Source of the DNA: Chimaeribacter coloradensis
GTDB taxonomy: Bacteria > Pseudomonadota > Gammaproteobacteria > Enterobacterales > Enterobacteriaceae
Reading direction: 5' to 3'
Assembly: GCF_002858715.1 (NCBI RefSeq)
Contig: NZ_PJZH01000016.1
Span: forward strand, 20,468-84,467
Length of the DNA stretch: 64,000 nt
The notes under the pieces are model-generated. The model ran no database searches. It had not been told where the DNA came from and saw only the letters and a program-made list of their open reading frames with translations. Position 1 is the first letter of the stretch. Every line of letters starts with the position of its first letter. The translations under genes were made by a program, and so were the position numbers. Positions 27,215 to 37,200 of this stretch are shown in pieces.

Positions 27215-30200
27215 TTACACCTGTTGAACCTGAATGCCGTGCTGCACCAGCACATCCCCCAGGGTGTTGCTGCCCTCCAGTGAACTGTTGTGGTAAACGT
27301 CGAAGGTCAGGCCGTCCACCACCCGTTGGCCAGTGGTGGCCCAGGTATCGCCGTCGCCCGTGAGCGTCAGCTGGCTGCCCGCCGCCCCGCGGATGAACAG
27401 GCTCTCGTCCGGCTGGTCTTTGACGGTTTCCGCCTCATGCACCCCCAGCGTCAGGCTGTTGCTGCCGCTGTTGCCGAGGTCAAAAATCTCGATGTGTTCT
27501 ACCTTCAGCCCCAGCGCGGTCAGGTCGAGGTGCTGGTCGCTGCCCGCCAGCAGCAGCGTGTCGGTGCCGCTGCCGCCGTCAACGTGCAGGAAATCAAGCG
27601 TGTGCAGGCTGAGGGTGTCGTTGCCGCTGCCACCCTGCGCCTCACCGCCGGGGGTGGTGAGGTCAATCACCTGCCCGCCGATGGAGTAGGCCGTCTCGCC
27701 GGGTGTGGCCTCAGCCAGGGGGGCCGCGGCCTGTGCCGTGCTGAGGGTAACGGGGGCCTCCCCCACGGCCGCCGCCTCACTGCCTGCGGAGGCAGCCGGC
27801 GCACTCTCTGTCGCGGCCACGGCCACCGCAGGCGGCGTGCCGAGGGTGAACTCACTGCTGGAGGTGGTGAGGTTGCCCGCCGCATCCGCCAGGCTCACGG
27901 TCAGCGGGTAGTGGCCGTCCGGCTGCCCGGCCAGCGCCCGCGCCGGGATCGCCACCGACCAGCTGCCGTCGTCATGGACCGGGGTGTGGTAGGTGACGCT
28001 GTTGAGCACCACTGCCACCATCAGCCCGGCCGCCGCGGCGGTGGTGCTGCCGGTGACGGCGAAGCCGCTCTGGACCTCACGCGCGGTGATCACATTGTCA
28101 CCGGTGAGCGGGTTGACGCTGAGTTCAGGCGGCGTGACGTCCACGGTAAAGGTGCTGTTGGCCTCGCGGCTGTTGCCCGCGGCGTCGCGCGCCGTCACGG
28201 TGACCGTGGCGCGCCCCTCCGGCAACGCCTGGAGGGTGGCGGCCGGGATCAGCACCGTCCAGCTGCCGTCGTTGGCGACGATGGCGTTAAAGCGCTGTTC
28301 GCCCAGCGCCACGCTGACCTGCTGCCCCTCGCCGCTGACGCCGGTGGTGCCGGAGAGCGCCTGCCCGGCCGCCGCTTCCGCCGCACTGAGCAGGCCGTCC
28401 GCAAACGGCGTGTTAAGCGTCGGCGCAGGCAGCGAGTTGATGTGCACATGGATGTCGGTGCTCTGGGTGATCAGCGTGCCGTCAAGATCGGTGACGGTGG
28501 CGGTCAGCGGCACCTTGCCGTCCGGCAGCCGCGCCACATCCGCCGCAGGCAGGGTAAAGCGCCAGCTGCCGTCCGCCGCCACCGTGGTGGTGTAGCTGTG
28601 GCCGTCAAAGATCAGCGCCAGCGCCGCCCCCTCCGCCACATAGGCCGTGATGCCGCTGAGCACCACCGTGCCGGCCGCCTCTTCCGCATTCAGGGTGTTG
28701 TCGCCCCCCACCGGGTGAAAGGCGATTCCCCCTTGATCGAGGTTCACGGTGGCGGCCTGGCTCTGCACCGCCGGGTTGCCGTGGATGTCATTGACCCGCG
28801 ACTCGATGATCACCCGTTCGCCGTTCTCCAGCCCGGCCAGCGCCGACTGCGGGATGGTGACGCGCCATTCTCCGCCGGAGGCCACGGTGGTGGTGTAGTC
28901 GGTGCCGTTGAAGCGCAGGGTCAGGATCTGCCCCGCTTCGACGCCCACGGTGTGGCCGGTGATCACCTGATCCACCTGAATCTCCGCGGCGTTGAGCACG
29001 TCGTCCCCGGTCAGCGCATCGCGGGTGATGGCGAGGTCGAGGTTACGCGCCACCTGCACCTCCCGGCTGAGGGTCGAGACGTTACCGGCGGCATCGGTGA
29101 CGCTGACGGTGATCGGGTAGATGCCGTTCGGCATCTGGTTCAGGCCGCTGAGGTAGAGCGCCCAGCTACCGTCCCACAGCACCTCCGCCTGGTACGGCAC
29201 GCCAAACAGCGTCACCACCGCTTTCTGGCCCACGGTGTCCATGTCGGCGGTACCGGAAATCGTGGTGTTGGTGTCACTGTTCAGCAATACATCGTCGCCG
29301 GAGACCGGGTCGAGCGTCAGCGCCGGTGGGGTGAAATCCACCTGGAAGCTCCCTTCAGTCTGCGCCCGGTTCCCCGCGGCGTCCGTGGCGGTCACGGTCA
29401 GGCTGTTCTGCCCCTCCGGCAGGCCGGTAAGCAGCGCGGCGGGAAGCGTGGCGCTCCAGGCACCGTGGCTGTCCACCACCGCGTGGATCTCCCGGCCGCT
29501 CAGGGTAATCACCACGTTCTGGCCGTTACCGGTGACGCCGGTATTCCCGGCGATGCTCTGCCCCAGCGTCTGCGCCGCGTCGGCGTGGCCGAGCAGGCCG
29601 TCGCCGAACAGCGTGTTCACGGTCGGGGCGGGCAGCGTATGGGCCACCACCCCGATCGGCATGCTGGTGTAGAGCTGTGAACCGCTGAGGCCCGCCGCGC
29701 GCGCCACCAGTGACAGGGTGCCGTCAGGGAGCTGCGCCGCATCCGCCGCCGGGATCTGGGTGGCCCAGTGGCCCTCCGCATCCACCCGGGCGGTGTAGCG
29801 GTGGCCGTTCAGCGTCAGGTTGACCACCGTGCCGGTGGCGACCCCCAGGGCGTGGCCGCTGAGCGCGATCGCCCCGCCCGCCTCGGCGGCGTTGATCAGG
29901 TTGTCACCGGTGACCGGGTCGATGCTCAGCCCGGCGCGGTCGGTGTTGACGTTGACAAAGCGGGTGGCGGTGGCCGGGTTGCCGGCGAGATCCGAGACGC
30001 GCCCCAGCAGGGTGAGCCGCCCGCTGTTCAGCGCCGCCAGATCCTCCGCCGGAACGGTGAGCGACCAGATGCCGCCCGCCTGGATCAGCGTGGTGTAGGT
30101 GTGGCTGCCGATCCTCAGCTGCACCTGCTGGCCGGTTTCGACGTTATCCGCCGAGCCGCTGATGATCTGGTCGCTGAACAGGTCAGCCCCGTGCAGCTGG

Positions 30201-33200
30201 TTATCGCCGGAGACGGCGTTGATGCGCAGGCGCGGCAGGGTGGCGGCGTCGCCGTCCAGCACCAGTGAACGGGTCTCGGTGGCGGTGTTGCCCGCCGCGT
30301 CCGACAGGCTGACCAGCAGGTCATAGCGGCCGTCCGGCAGGTTATTCAGCGCGCCCGGCGGCAGGCGCAGGCTCCAGCCGCCGCCCGGTTTCACGGTGGC
30401 CTCATAGCTGATGTTGTTGAACAGCACTGTCACGCTGACGGTGCCGCCCACTTCGGAGCCGCTGCCGCTGAGGGTGACGCCCGCGGCCATTTCACGGGCG
30501 TTGACGATGTTATCCCCGGCGATGGTGTTCACCACCAGCGTCGGCGGGGTGAAATCCACCACCACCGGGCTGGCGGCCGTGGCGGTGTTGCCCGCCAGAT
30601 CGCTGACGGTGACCTCAAAGGAGGTGGTGCCTTCGGCCAGCCCGCGGAAGGCGGAAGGCGGCAGGCTCAGGCTCCAGACGCCGTTCTCATCCACCGTGCC
30701 GGTGTAGATCAGCCCGCCCAGCGCCAGGCTGACGCTCTGCCCCGCGCCGGTAATGCCGGTGTGGCCGGTGAGGATCTGGGGGGTTTGCACCTCGGCGGCA
30801 TTCAGCCGCCCATCCACAAACGGCGTGTCCAGCGTCGGGTGCGGCAGGTTATTCAGGAAGACGTTAAGCGGCGCGCGGGTGAAAACCACGTCACCGTCGG
30901 CGTCGGTGGTGCTGACGGCGAGGGTCTGCCGACCGTCAGCCAGCTGCGCCAGCGCCTCCGGCGGCACCCGCAGGGCCCAGATGCCCTGTGCGTCGGTGGT
31001 GGTGGTGTACTCCCGGCCGTTCAGGGTCACGGTCACGGTGTTGCCCACAGGCACCCCGGCGGTGGTGCCGCTGACAATCAGCCCCGCCGCCTGTTCAGCG
31101 ACGTTCAGCATCCCGTCCCCGGCCAGCGGGTTGACGCTGATGCCGCCGCGGTTGAGGTCAACGGTAAGCTCTTCGCTGGCGGTGGCGCGGTTGCCGGCGA
31201 TATTGTCCACCGTGGCGGTCAACGTCAGGGTGCCGTCACTGAGCAGGCGCAGATCATTGGCCGGGACGGCGGCGCTCCAGCTGCCGTCCGGCTGCACCAC
31301 GGCGGTGTAGGTGCGGCCGTTCAGCCCCAGGGTGACGAGCTGCCCCGCCTCGACATGGTCAGCGTGGCCGCTCAGGGTCTGGGCGGTGTTCTGCTCCGCG
31401 CCGTTGAGCACGTTGTCCCCGGCGAACGGGTCGAAGGTGAGCACCGGCGTGTTCAGCGGCCCGGCCGCCAGCACCACCGCGCCGGTGACCAGGGTATGGT
31501 TGCCCGCGTCATCGGTGATTTCCGCGGTGATCGGGTAGCTGCCGTCCGGCAGCCCGGCCAGCGCCCCCGGCGGCAGCGGGATGCTCCAGATGCCGTCCTC
31601 GGTGACGGTGGTGGTGTAGGTTTCGCCGTTGAGCGTCGCGACCACCGTGGCCCCCAGGCTGGTGTTGATCGGCACATCTGCCGAGGTGCCGTGCAGGATC
31701 AGCCCGCGGCCCACTTCGCTCTGGTTGACGATGTTGTCGGCGGTAAGCGGGCTGATGTTCAGCCCCGGCGGGGTGAAGTCCACGGTAAAGGCACCGGGGC
31801 CGGTCACGGTGTTCCCGGCGACGTCACTGGCGGTGACGGTGTAGGTCACCAGCCCGTTGGGCAGTGCCTGCAGCGTTGCCGGGGGGATGGCGGCGCGCCA
31901 CTGGCCGCCCTCATCCACCACCGCCGTGAAATTCTGCCCGGCCAGCGTCACGGTGACGCTCTGCCCCGCCCCGGTGACGCCGGTGTGGCCGGAGAGGAAC
32001 TGCCCGGCCGCCGCCTCGGCGAGGTTCAGGTAGCCGTCGCCGAACGGGCTGTCATTCAGCAGGTCAGGCTGGGTGTTGATCACCACCAGCAGCTCCTGGG
32101 TGGAGGTGACCGGCGTGCCGCTGCTGCTGCGCACCTCCGCCGAGACGCTGTAGGTGCCGTCCGCCAGCGCGTTGAGGTCTGCCGCCGGGACGGTGGCGCG
32201 CCAGCTGGTGCCGCCGTTGACGGTGGCGTTGCTGGTCAGGGTGGCGGTGTAGCTGACGCCGTTGAGGGTGACGGTGACGCTGTTCCCCACCGCCAGCCCC
32301 TGCGCCACGCCGCTGATGGTGAGGTCGGTTTCGGCTTCGGCGGCGTTGAGGATGTTATCCCCCGCCAGGGTGTCGATCGCCACCGTCTGCCCGCCGTTGA
32401 CCACCGTAATGGTCTGGCGGGCGCTGGCGCTGTTCCCGGCCAGATCGGTGACGGTGGCGCTCAGCGGAAGCGTGCCCGCGGCAATCTGCACCATGTCGAT
32501 CTGCGGCACAATCAGCTGCCAGCTGCCGTCCGCCTGCACCACCGTGCTGTAGCTGTGGCTGTTCAGCGTGATGTTCACCGTCTGCCCCGGCTCCACGTTG
32601 CGGGTGGTACCGCTCAGCTCCTGCGCCACGTTACGCTCGGCGAGGTCGAGCTGGTTGTCACCGGTGAAGGGGGTGATCGCTATCTGCGGCAGGTTGCTGG
32701 TGTCCACCGTCACGGTCTGTTGGGCGGTGGCCGGGTTCCCGGCGGCGTCGGTGGTGGTGGCGGTGAGGGTGTAGTCACCGGCGGCCAGCCCGCTCAGTGC
32801 CTCAGGCGGGAGCGCCAGCCGCCAGGTGCCGTCGGCGGCCACGGTGGCGCTGTAGCTCTGGTCGTTGAAGGTCAGGGCCACCGGGCGGCCCGGCTCGCCG
32901 GACTGGCCGGTGAGGGTGATCCCCTGCTGCACATCCCGCTGGCTCAGCAGGTTGTCGCCGGTGACCGGGTCGATCGCCAGTTGCGGCGCGGTGATGTCCA
33001 GCGGCAGGCTGCCCTGGGTGGTGCTCACGTTCCCGGCGGCATCGGTCACCGTCACGTTGACCGGGTAGCTGCCCTCTGCCAGCGCCTGCAGGGCGGCGGA
33101 CGGCAGCGTCACCTGCCAGGTGCCGTCTGCGGTGACCTCCCCGCTGTAGGTCTGGCCGTTAAGCGCCACCACCACGCTCTGGCCCTCACCGCTGACGCCG

Positions 33201-33646
33201 GTGCGGCCGGTGAGCGTCTGGTCGCTCTGTGTCTGCGCCTGGTTGAGGGTGGCGGGCGGGTCGAGTTCCGCCTGCGGCAGCGTGGTGACGTGCACCGCCA
33301 GCGTCGCCTCCGCGCGCTGGGAGGTGCCGTCGGCGGCGGTGAGGGTGGCGGTCACCGGCTGCGCGCCGTCCGGCAGCGCGCCCACGGCCGCCACCGGCAC
33401 GGTGGTGCTCCAGCGGCCATCCGCATTGACGGTGGCGCGGTAGGAAGTGCCGTTCAGCAGCACCTCTACGGCGGCGTCAGGCAGCCACGGCGAGGTGTTG
33501 CCGCTGATCACCAGCGGCTGGGCGGCCTCGGCGGCGTTCAGGGCGTTATCCCCGGAGAGCGGGTCAAGGGTGAAGGTCAGGTCGCTTGCGGCCACCTGGG
33601 CGAGGGCGTTGCCGGAGGATCGGGAGCTTGGGTTTGTGGTTGCCAT
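27215..33646 (-). CDS. Large Ig-like-repeat T1SS adhesin A2 (prefix-less, intact)
   Basis: About 2143 aa and fully open. I place the start at the ATG at 33646 (MATTNPSSRSSGN), preceded by AAGAGGCAGTGT as in the paralogues; upstream in-frame codons give a Pro/Arg-rich tail with no family character. After the short stub the protein goes straight into repeat 1 (FTLDPLSGDNALNAAEAA), without the BapA prefix or poly-Gly region. The 19 Ig-like repeats match A1 repeats 20-38 in order. An Ala/Glu-rich linker (about 27,690-27,850) is followed by GGSGNDTLSLHTLDF, DGGSGTDTLLL and a C-terminus ending GIQVQQV, a type I secretion signal almost identical to that of A1. It is probably secreted by the adjacent exporter. 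Without the prefix it may be released rather than held at the surface; that last point is inference. Confidence 0.9.
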   Translation of the reverse strand: MATTNPSSRSSGNALAQVAASDLTFTLDPLSGDNALNAAEAAQPLVISGNTSPWLPDAAVEVLLNGTSYRATVNADGRWSTTVPVAAVGALPDGAQPVTATLTAADGTSQRAEATLAVHVTTLPQAELDPPATLNQAQTQSDQTLTGRTGVSGEGQSVVVALNGQTYSGEVTADGTWQVTLPSAALQALAEGSYPVNVTVTDAAGNVSTTQGSLPLDITAPQLAIDPVTGDNLLSQRDVQQGITLTGQSGEPGRPVALTFNDQSYSATVAADGTWRLALPPEALSGLAAGDYTLTATTTDAAGNPATAQQTVTVDTSNLPQIAITPFTGDNQLDLAERNVAQELSGTTRNVEPGQTVNITLNSHSYSTVVQADGSWQLIVPQIDMVQIAAGTLPLSATVTDLAGNSASARQTITVVNGGQTVAIDTLAGDNILNAAEAETDLTISGVAQGLAVGNSVTVTLNGVSYTATLTSNATVNGGTSWRATVPAADLNALADGTYSVSAEVRSSSGTPVTSTQELLVVINTQPDLLNDSPFGDGYLNLAEAAAGQFLSGHTGVTGAGQSVTVTLAGQNFTAVVDEGGQWRAAIPPATLQALPNGLVTYTVTASDVAGNTVTGPGAFTVDFTPPGLNISPLTADNIVNQSEVGRGLILHGTSADVPINTSLGATVVATLNGETYTTTVTEDGIWSIPLPPGALAGLPDGSYPITAEITDDAGNHTLVTGAVVLAAGPLNTPVLTFDPFAGDNVLNGAEQNTAQTLSGHADHVEAGQLVTLGLNGRTYTAVVQPDGSWSAAVPANDLRLLSDGTLTLTATVDNIAGNRATASEELTVDLNRGGISVNPLAGDGMLNVAEQAAGLIVSGTTAGVPVGNTVTVTLNGREYTTTTDAQGIWALRVPPEALAQLADGRQTLAVSTTDADGDVVFTRAPLNVFLNNLPHPTLDTPFVDGRLNAAEVQTPQILTGHTGITGAGQSVSLALGGLIYTGTVDENGVWSLSLPPSAFRGLAEGTTSFEVTVSDLAGNTATAASPVVVDFTPPTLVVNTIAGDNIVNAREMAAGVTLSGSGSEVGGTVSVTVLFNNISYEATVKPGGGWSLRLPPGALNNLPDGRYDLLVSLSDAAGNTATETRSLVLDGDAATLPRLRINAVSGDNQLHGADLFSDQIISGSADNVETGQQVQLRIGSHTYTTLIQAGGIWSLTVPAEDLAALNSGRLTLLGRVSDLAGNPATATRFVNVNTDRAGLSIDPVTGDNLINAAEAGGAIALSGHALGVATGTVVNLTLNGHRYTARVDAEGHWATQIPAADAAQLPDGTLSLVARAAGLSGSQLYTSMPIGVVAHTLPAPTVNTLFGDGLLGHADAAQTLGQSIAGNTGVTGNGQNVVITLSGREIHAVVDSHGAWSATLPAALLTGLPEGQNSLTVTATDAAGNRAQTEGSFQVDFTPPALTLDPVSGDDVLLNSDTNTTISGTADMDTVGQKAVVTLFGVPYQAEVLWDGSWALYLSGLNQMPNGIYPITVSVTDAAGNVSTLSREVQVARNLDLAITRDALTGDDVLNAAEIQVDQVITGHTVGVEAGQILTLRFNGTDYTTTVASGGEWRVTIPQSALAGLENGERVIIESRVNDIHGNPAVQSQAATVNLDQGGIAFHPVGGDNTLNAEEAAGTVVLSGITAYVAEGAALALIFDGHSYTTTVAADGSWRFTLPAADVARLPDGKVPLTATVTDLDGTLITQSTDIHVHINSLPAPTLNTPFADGLLSAAEAAAGQALSGTTGVSGEGQQVSVALGEQRFNAIVANDGSWTVLIPAATLQALPEGRATVTVTARDAAGNSREANSTFTVDVTPPELSVNPLTGDNVITAREVQSGFAVTGSTTAAAAGLMVAVVLNSVTYHTPVHDDGSWSVAIPARALAGQPDGHYPLTVSLADAAGNLTTSSSEFTLGTPPAVAVAATESAPAASAGSEAAAVGEAPVTLSTAQAAAPLAEATPGETAYSIGGQVIDLTTPGGEAQGGSGNDTLSLHTLDFLHVDGGSGTDTLLLAGSDQHLDLTALGLKVEHIEIFDLGNSGSNSLTLGVHEAETVKDQPDESLFIRGAAGSQLTLTGDGDTWATTGQRVVDGLTFDVYHNSSLEGSNTLGDVLVQHGIQVQQV

Positions 33647-33742
33647 ACACTGCCTCTTGTAGGAATCGTCATGAGTCCCCGGCCGCCGGGTCAGCCCGCG
33701 CGGCCGGGGGAGCATCAATTCAAAAGCCCCGCTGCTCAGGGG

Positions 33743-33776
33743 CGTTATGTTTTTCCAGACTGGTGACGTGCAGTAA
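33743..33776 (-). promoter_or_regulatory. Conserved adhesin upstream element, A2 copy
   Basis: Minus strand core CACCAGTCTGGAAAAACATAACGCC, so close to the A4 copy that the two can be aligned directly. The CACCAG core is about 114 bp before the A2 start codon. A TTG-type -35 is not clear in this copy. Confidence 0.45.
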
Positions 33777-33850
33777 TAAACGCGGCCAAAAAAAGACAAA
33801 AAGGCCCAGAGGTTAAGGTAATAACCGATAAATGCTGTTTTTTTAGGATA

Positions 33851-33875
33851 AATAAAAGGGCCGGATATTCCGGCC
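33851..33875 (-). terminator. Terminator-like hairpin in the A2 upstream region
   Basis: Minus strand GGCCGGA, loop of 3 nt, TCCGGCC, then CTTTTATTTAT. It lies about 210 bp before the A2 start and after the stronger A3 terminator, so it may be a second A3 terminator or a block to read-through into A2. Confidence 0.55.
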
Positions 33876-34120
33876 TGAGAGAAAGTCTATGGGAAAATGC
33901 GCCCGTTATTGGGCTAAGAAAAGTCCTGAAAACAATTAAGTTAACACAGCGTGATATCAGAAAATAACAGCGGAAAAATAAGCCCCTTCAATTACAGCTT
34001 GATCTGCGGTGAATTTATCCGGGTGGCTTCCCATTTATTCCGGCGCGAAATAATAGCCATAAAAAGCCCCCTCATTAAAATCACGGAGAAAACATTAGAA
34101 TATTTTATCCTTTTTATCGG

Positions 34121-34141
34121 TAATAACCGGGGCGGTTATTA
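34121..34141. repeat. Perfect 21-bp inverted repeat between A3 and A2
   Basis: Nine-base arms TAATAACCG/CGGTTATTA around GGG. The left half includes the 11-mer GGTAATAACCG, also found at 33817-33827. A possible operator; no known site recognised. Confidence 0.5.
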
Positions 34142-34169
34142 AGGAAAGGCCCCCGCGCCGGATGCCGAT

Positions 34170-34201
34170 AAAAAAGGCCGGGTTTCCCGCCCGGCCTTTT
34201 T
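34170..34201. terminator. Bidirectional rho-independent terminator after adhesin A3
   Basis: GGCCGGG (34176-34182), 7-nt loop, CCCGGCC (34190-34196), with an A-tract on the left and a T-tract on the right, so it can work on both strands. It lies 17 bp after the A3 stop. The stem matches the A2 terminator stem. Confidence 0.85.
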
Positions 34202-34217
34202 CCCCCCTGTTATTGCG

Positions 34218-37200
34218 TTACACCTGCTGTACCAGAATGCCCTGCTGCACCAGCACGTCCGCAAACAGATCGCTGCTTCCCAGCGCGCTGTGGTGGTAGA
34301 CATCAAACGTCAGGCCATTGACGTCGCGCTGGCCGCTGTCGGCCCAGCTTCCGCCGTCACCGGTTAATGTCAGCACACTGCCCTCCGCCCCGCGGATGAG
34401 CAGGCTCTCCTCCGGCTGGTCTTTGACGCTTTCCGCTTCATGCAGCCCCAGCGTCAGGCTGTTGCTGCCGTTGCCGAGGTCGAAGACGTCGATATTCTCA
34501 ATCTTCAGCCCCAGCGCGGTGAGGTCAAGGTGCTGATCGCTGCCCGCCAGCAGCAGGGTGTCCGTGCCGCTGCCGCCGTCGATATGCAGGAAATCCAGCG
34601 TGTGCACAACGATGGTGTCATTGCCGCTGCCGCCGATCGCCTCGCCGCCTGCGGTGAGATCCAGCGTCAGCCCGGCGATGCTGTAAGTGCCCTGTTCCTC
34701 AGTGGCCGCCGCTTCCGGCACCGCCAGCGCGGCGGCCAGGGTGCTGGCAGCGGTTGCTGTGGCAGCCATCGCCTGGGCCGCGTCACTTTCTGCCGCCTCC
34801 GGCGCGGCCTCCAGCGTCAGCGCCCCGGTGACCGTCGTCAGGTTCCCGGCCACGTCAGCGAGGCTGACCGTCAGCGGGTAGTCACCGGCGGGCTGATCCG
34901 CCAGCGCCCCGGCCGGGATCGCCACCGCCCAGTGGCCGTCCTCCTGTACCAGGCCGTGGTAATCCACGCCGTTCAGCACCACCAGCACCAGCAGCCCGGC
35001 GGCCGCAGCGGTGGCGGTGCCGGTCAGGCCGAAGCCCGCCTGCGCCTCCTGCACGCTGATGCGGTTATCCCCGGTGACCGGGTTAAACGCCAGTTCCGGT
35101 GCGAGGGTGTCCACTGTCAATACCGCTTTGGCGTGCAGGGTTTGGTGCCCTGCGCCTTTGACGCTCGCTTTCAGCGTGTTGCAGCCCTCTTCCAGCGCCG
35201 CCACATCCGCGGCCGGAAGGGTCGCCGACCAGCTGCCGTCACGGCCGACTTTCGCCGTGTAGTGCTCGCCGTTCAGCGTCAGGTGCACCGTGGCACCGCG
35301 CTGCACGCCGTCGGTATGGCCGGTGATGGTAATCGCCCCGCCTGCTTCGGCGGCGTTGATCAGGTTGTCACCGGTGATCGGGTCGATGCTCAGGCCGTCG
35401 CGGTGGCTATGGATGGTGATGTTACGGCTGGCGGTGGCGGGGTTACCGGAGGTATCCGTCACGCTGGCGCGCAGCGTCTCCCCGCCGTTGCCGAGTGCCG
35501 CCAGATCTTCCGCCGGGATCACCAGCGACCAGACGCCGCCCGCCTGTATCTGGGTGGTGTAGGTCACGCTGCCGACTTTCAGGCTCAGGGTCTGCCCGCT
35601 TTCGACATTTTCCGAACTGCCGCTGATGATCTGGTCACTCTGGATCTCCGCGCCGTTGATCACGTTGTCACCCGAGACTTTATGGATGCGCAGTACCGGC
35701 CGGTTGGCCCGGTCAGCGTCCAGCAGCAGCGACTCGGTCAGGGTGGTGGTCTGGCCGTCGGCGTCGGTCTGGCTGACGGTCAGCGTATAGCGCCCATCCT
35801 CCAGCCCGGCGAGGACGCGCCTCGGCAGCGTCACCTGCCAGCTCCCCTCGTCGTTGACGGCGGCGTTATAGGTGACGCCGTTAAGCAGCACGCTGACTGT
35901 GCCGCCCGCCTCGGAGCTCTGGCCGCTGATCGCCACCCCGGCGGCGGCTTCGGCGATGTTGATGATGTTATCCCCGGCGATCGGGTTAAGGGTGATCACC
36001 GGCGCGGAGAGATCCACCGTCAGCAGGTTCAGGCCGCTGATTTCGTTGCCGCTGAGATCGGTGGAGGTCGCCGAGACCCAGTAGTCGGTGTTGCCCAGCA
36101 GCGCCAGATCCGCCTGCGGCACCGTGACGCTCCAGGCACCGTCAGAGTCGGTGACGGTGGTCTGGTAGAGGTGGCCATTCAGATCAACGGTGATCGCCGC
36201 GCCTACCTGCCCGTTGGTAATGGTGCCGCTGATCACCAGCGGGCCGTTGGCCTCGTCGGCGGTGAGGGTGCCGTCACCGGCCAGGGTGTCGATGTTAAGC
36301 TGCCCCGGCGTGCGGTAGAGCAGGAAGCTGTGGCTGCCCACTGCCAGCAGGTTGCCGTCTGCGTCGCTGATGCTGCCGAGGATGTCGGTGGTCGGGTCAT
36401 TGGGCAGGGTTTTCAGATCCGCCGACGGGATCAGCACGCTCCAGCTGTGGTCTGCCTGCACCTCTGCCTGGTAAGTAAAGCCGCCCAGCGTCAGGGTCAC
36501 GATGCTGCCCGCCGGGCTGTTGTCCGCGTGGCCGCTGAGCAGCTGATCGCTCTCCAGCTCATCTTCGTCCATATAGTTGTCGCTGCCGCCGAACGGGTCG
36601 AAGGTCAGCGGTTGCAGGTCGCCCAGCTCGACGGTGAGCGGCGCGGTGGCGGTGATCGGGTTACCGGCCAGATCAAAGGCGCTGACGGTGACGGTGAGCG
36701 GGCCGTCCGGCAACCCGGCCAGCTCCTGCGGGGTAAAGGTCACGGCCCAGGTGTCACTGTAGTCGGAGAAGCTGTGGGTGACGCCGTTGATGGTGACCTG
36801 CACATCCAGCGGCATCGCCATAAAGTGGCTGCTGCCGCTGATGACCAGCCCGGCGGCGGCCTCCTCCGGCGTCAGCACGTTGTCCCCGGCGATCGGGTCG
36901 ATGGTGAGGGTGCCCGGGTCAGCCAGCACCACAAACACATTGTCATTACTGATGGTGTTACCCGCGCCGTCCGTGACGCTGCCCACGAGGTCAACCCGGC
37001 CATCGGGCAGCAACGCCAGATCGGCGGCCGGCACCGTAACCTGCCAGTTGCCGCCGACGCCGGTGGTGGTGGTATAGGTAAAGCTCTGGCCGTCAAAGGA
37101 GGTCATGCGGATCGTCACCGCCAGCCCGGCCACGCCCTCACCCGTGGGGCTGTCGTCCAGGAAGAAGGTGCCGTCGAGGATCTGGTCCTGCGCCTGTTCC

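Larger units (their letters stand above)
33647..34169. other. AT-rich intergenic region upstream of adhesin A2
   Basis: About 520 bp. It holds the A2 leader (AAGAGGCAGTGT), the shared upstream element, a terminator-like hairpin at 33851-33875, and a perfect inverted repeat at 34121-34141 (TAATAACCG, 3-nt spacer, CGGTTATTA). The 11-mer GGTAATAACCG occurs twice, at 33817-33827 and 34119-34129. A 63-codon GTG-started plus-strand frame at 33951-34142 has no ribosome-binding site or recognisable features. Confidence 0.55.

Noticed and set aside
33951..34142. 63-codon plus-strand frame in the A3-A2 gap
   Set aside because: GTG start without a ribosome-binding site; AT-rich intergenic DNA gives such frames by chance. 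Cannot be excluded as a small gene, but is not supported.
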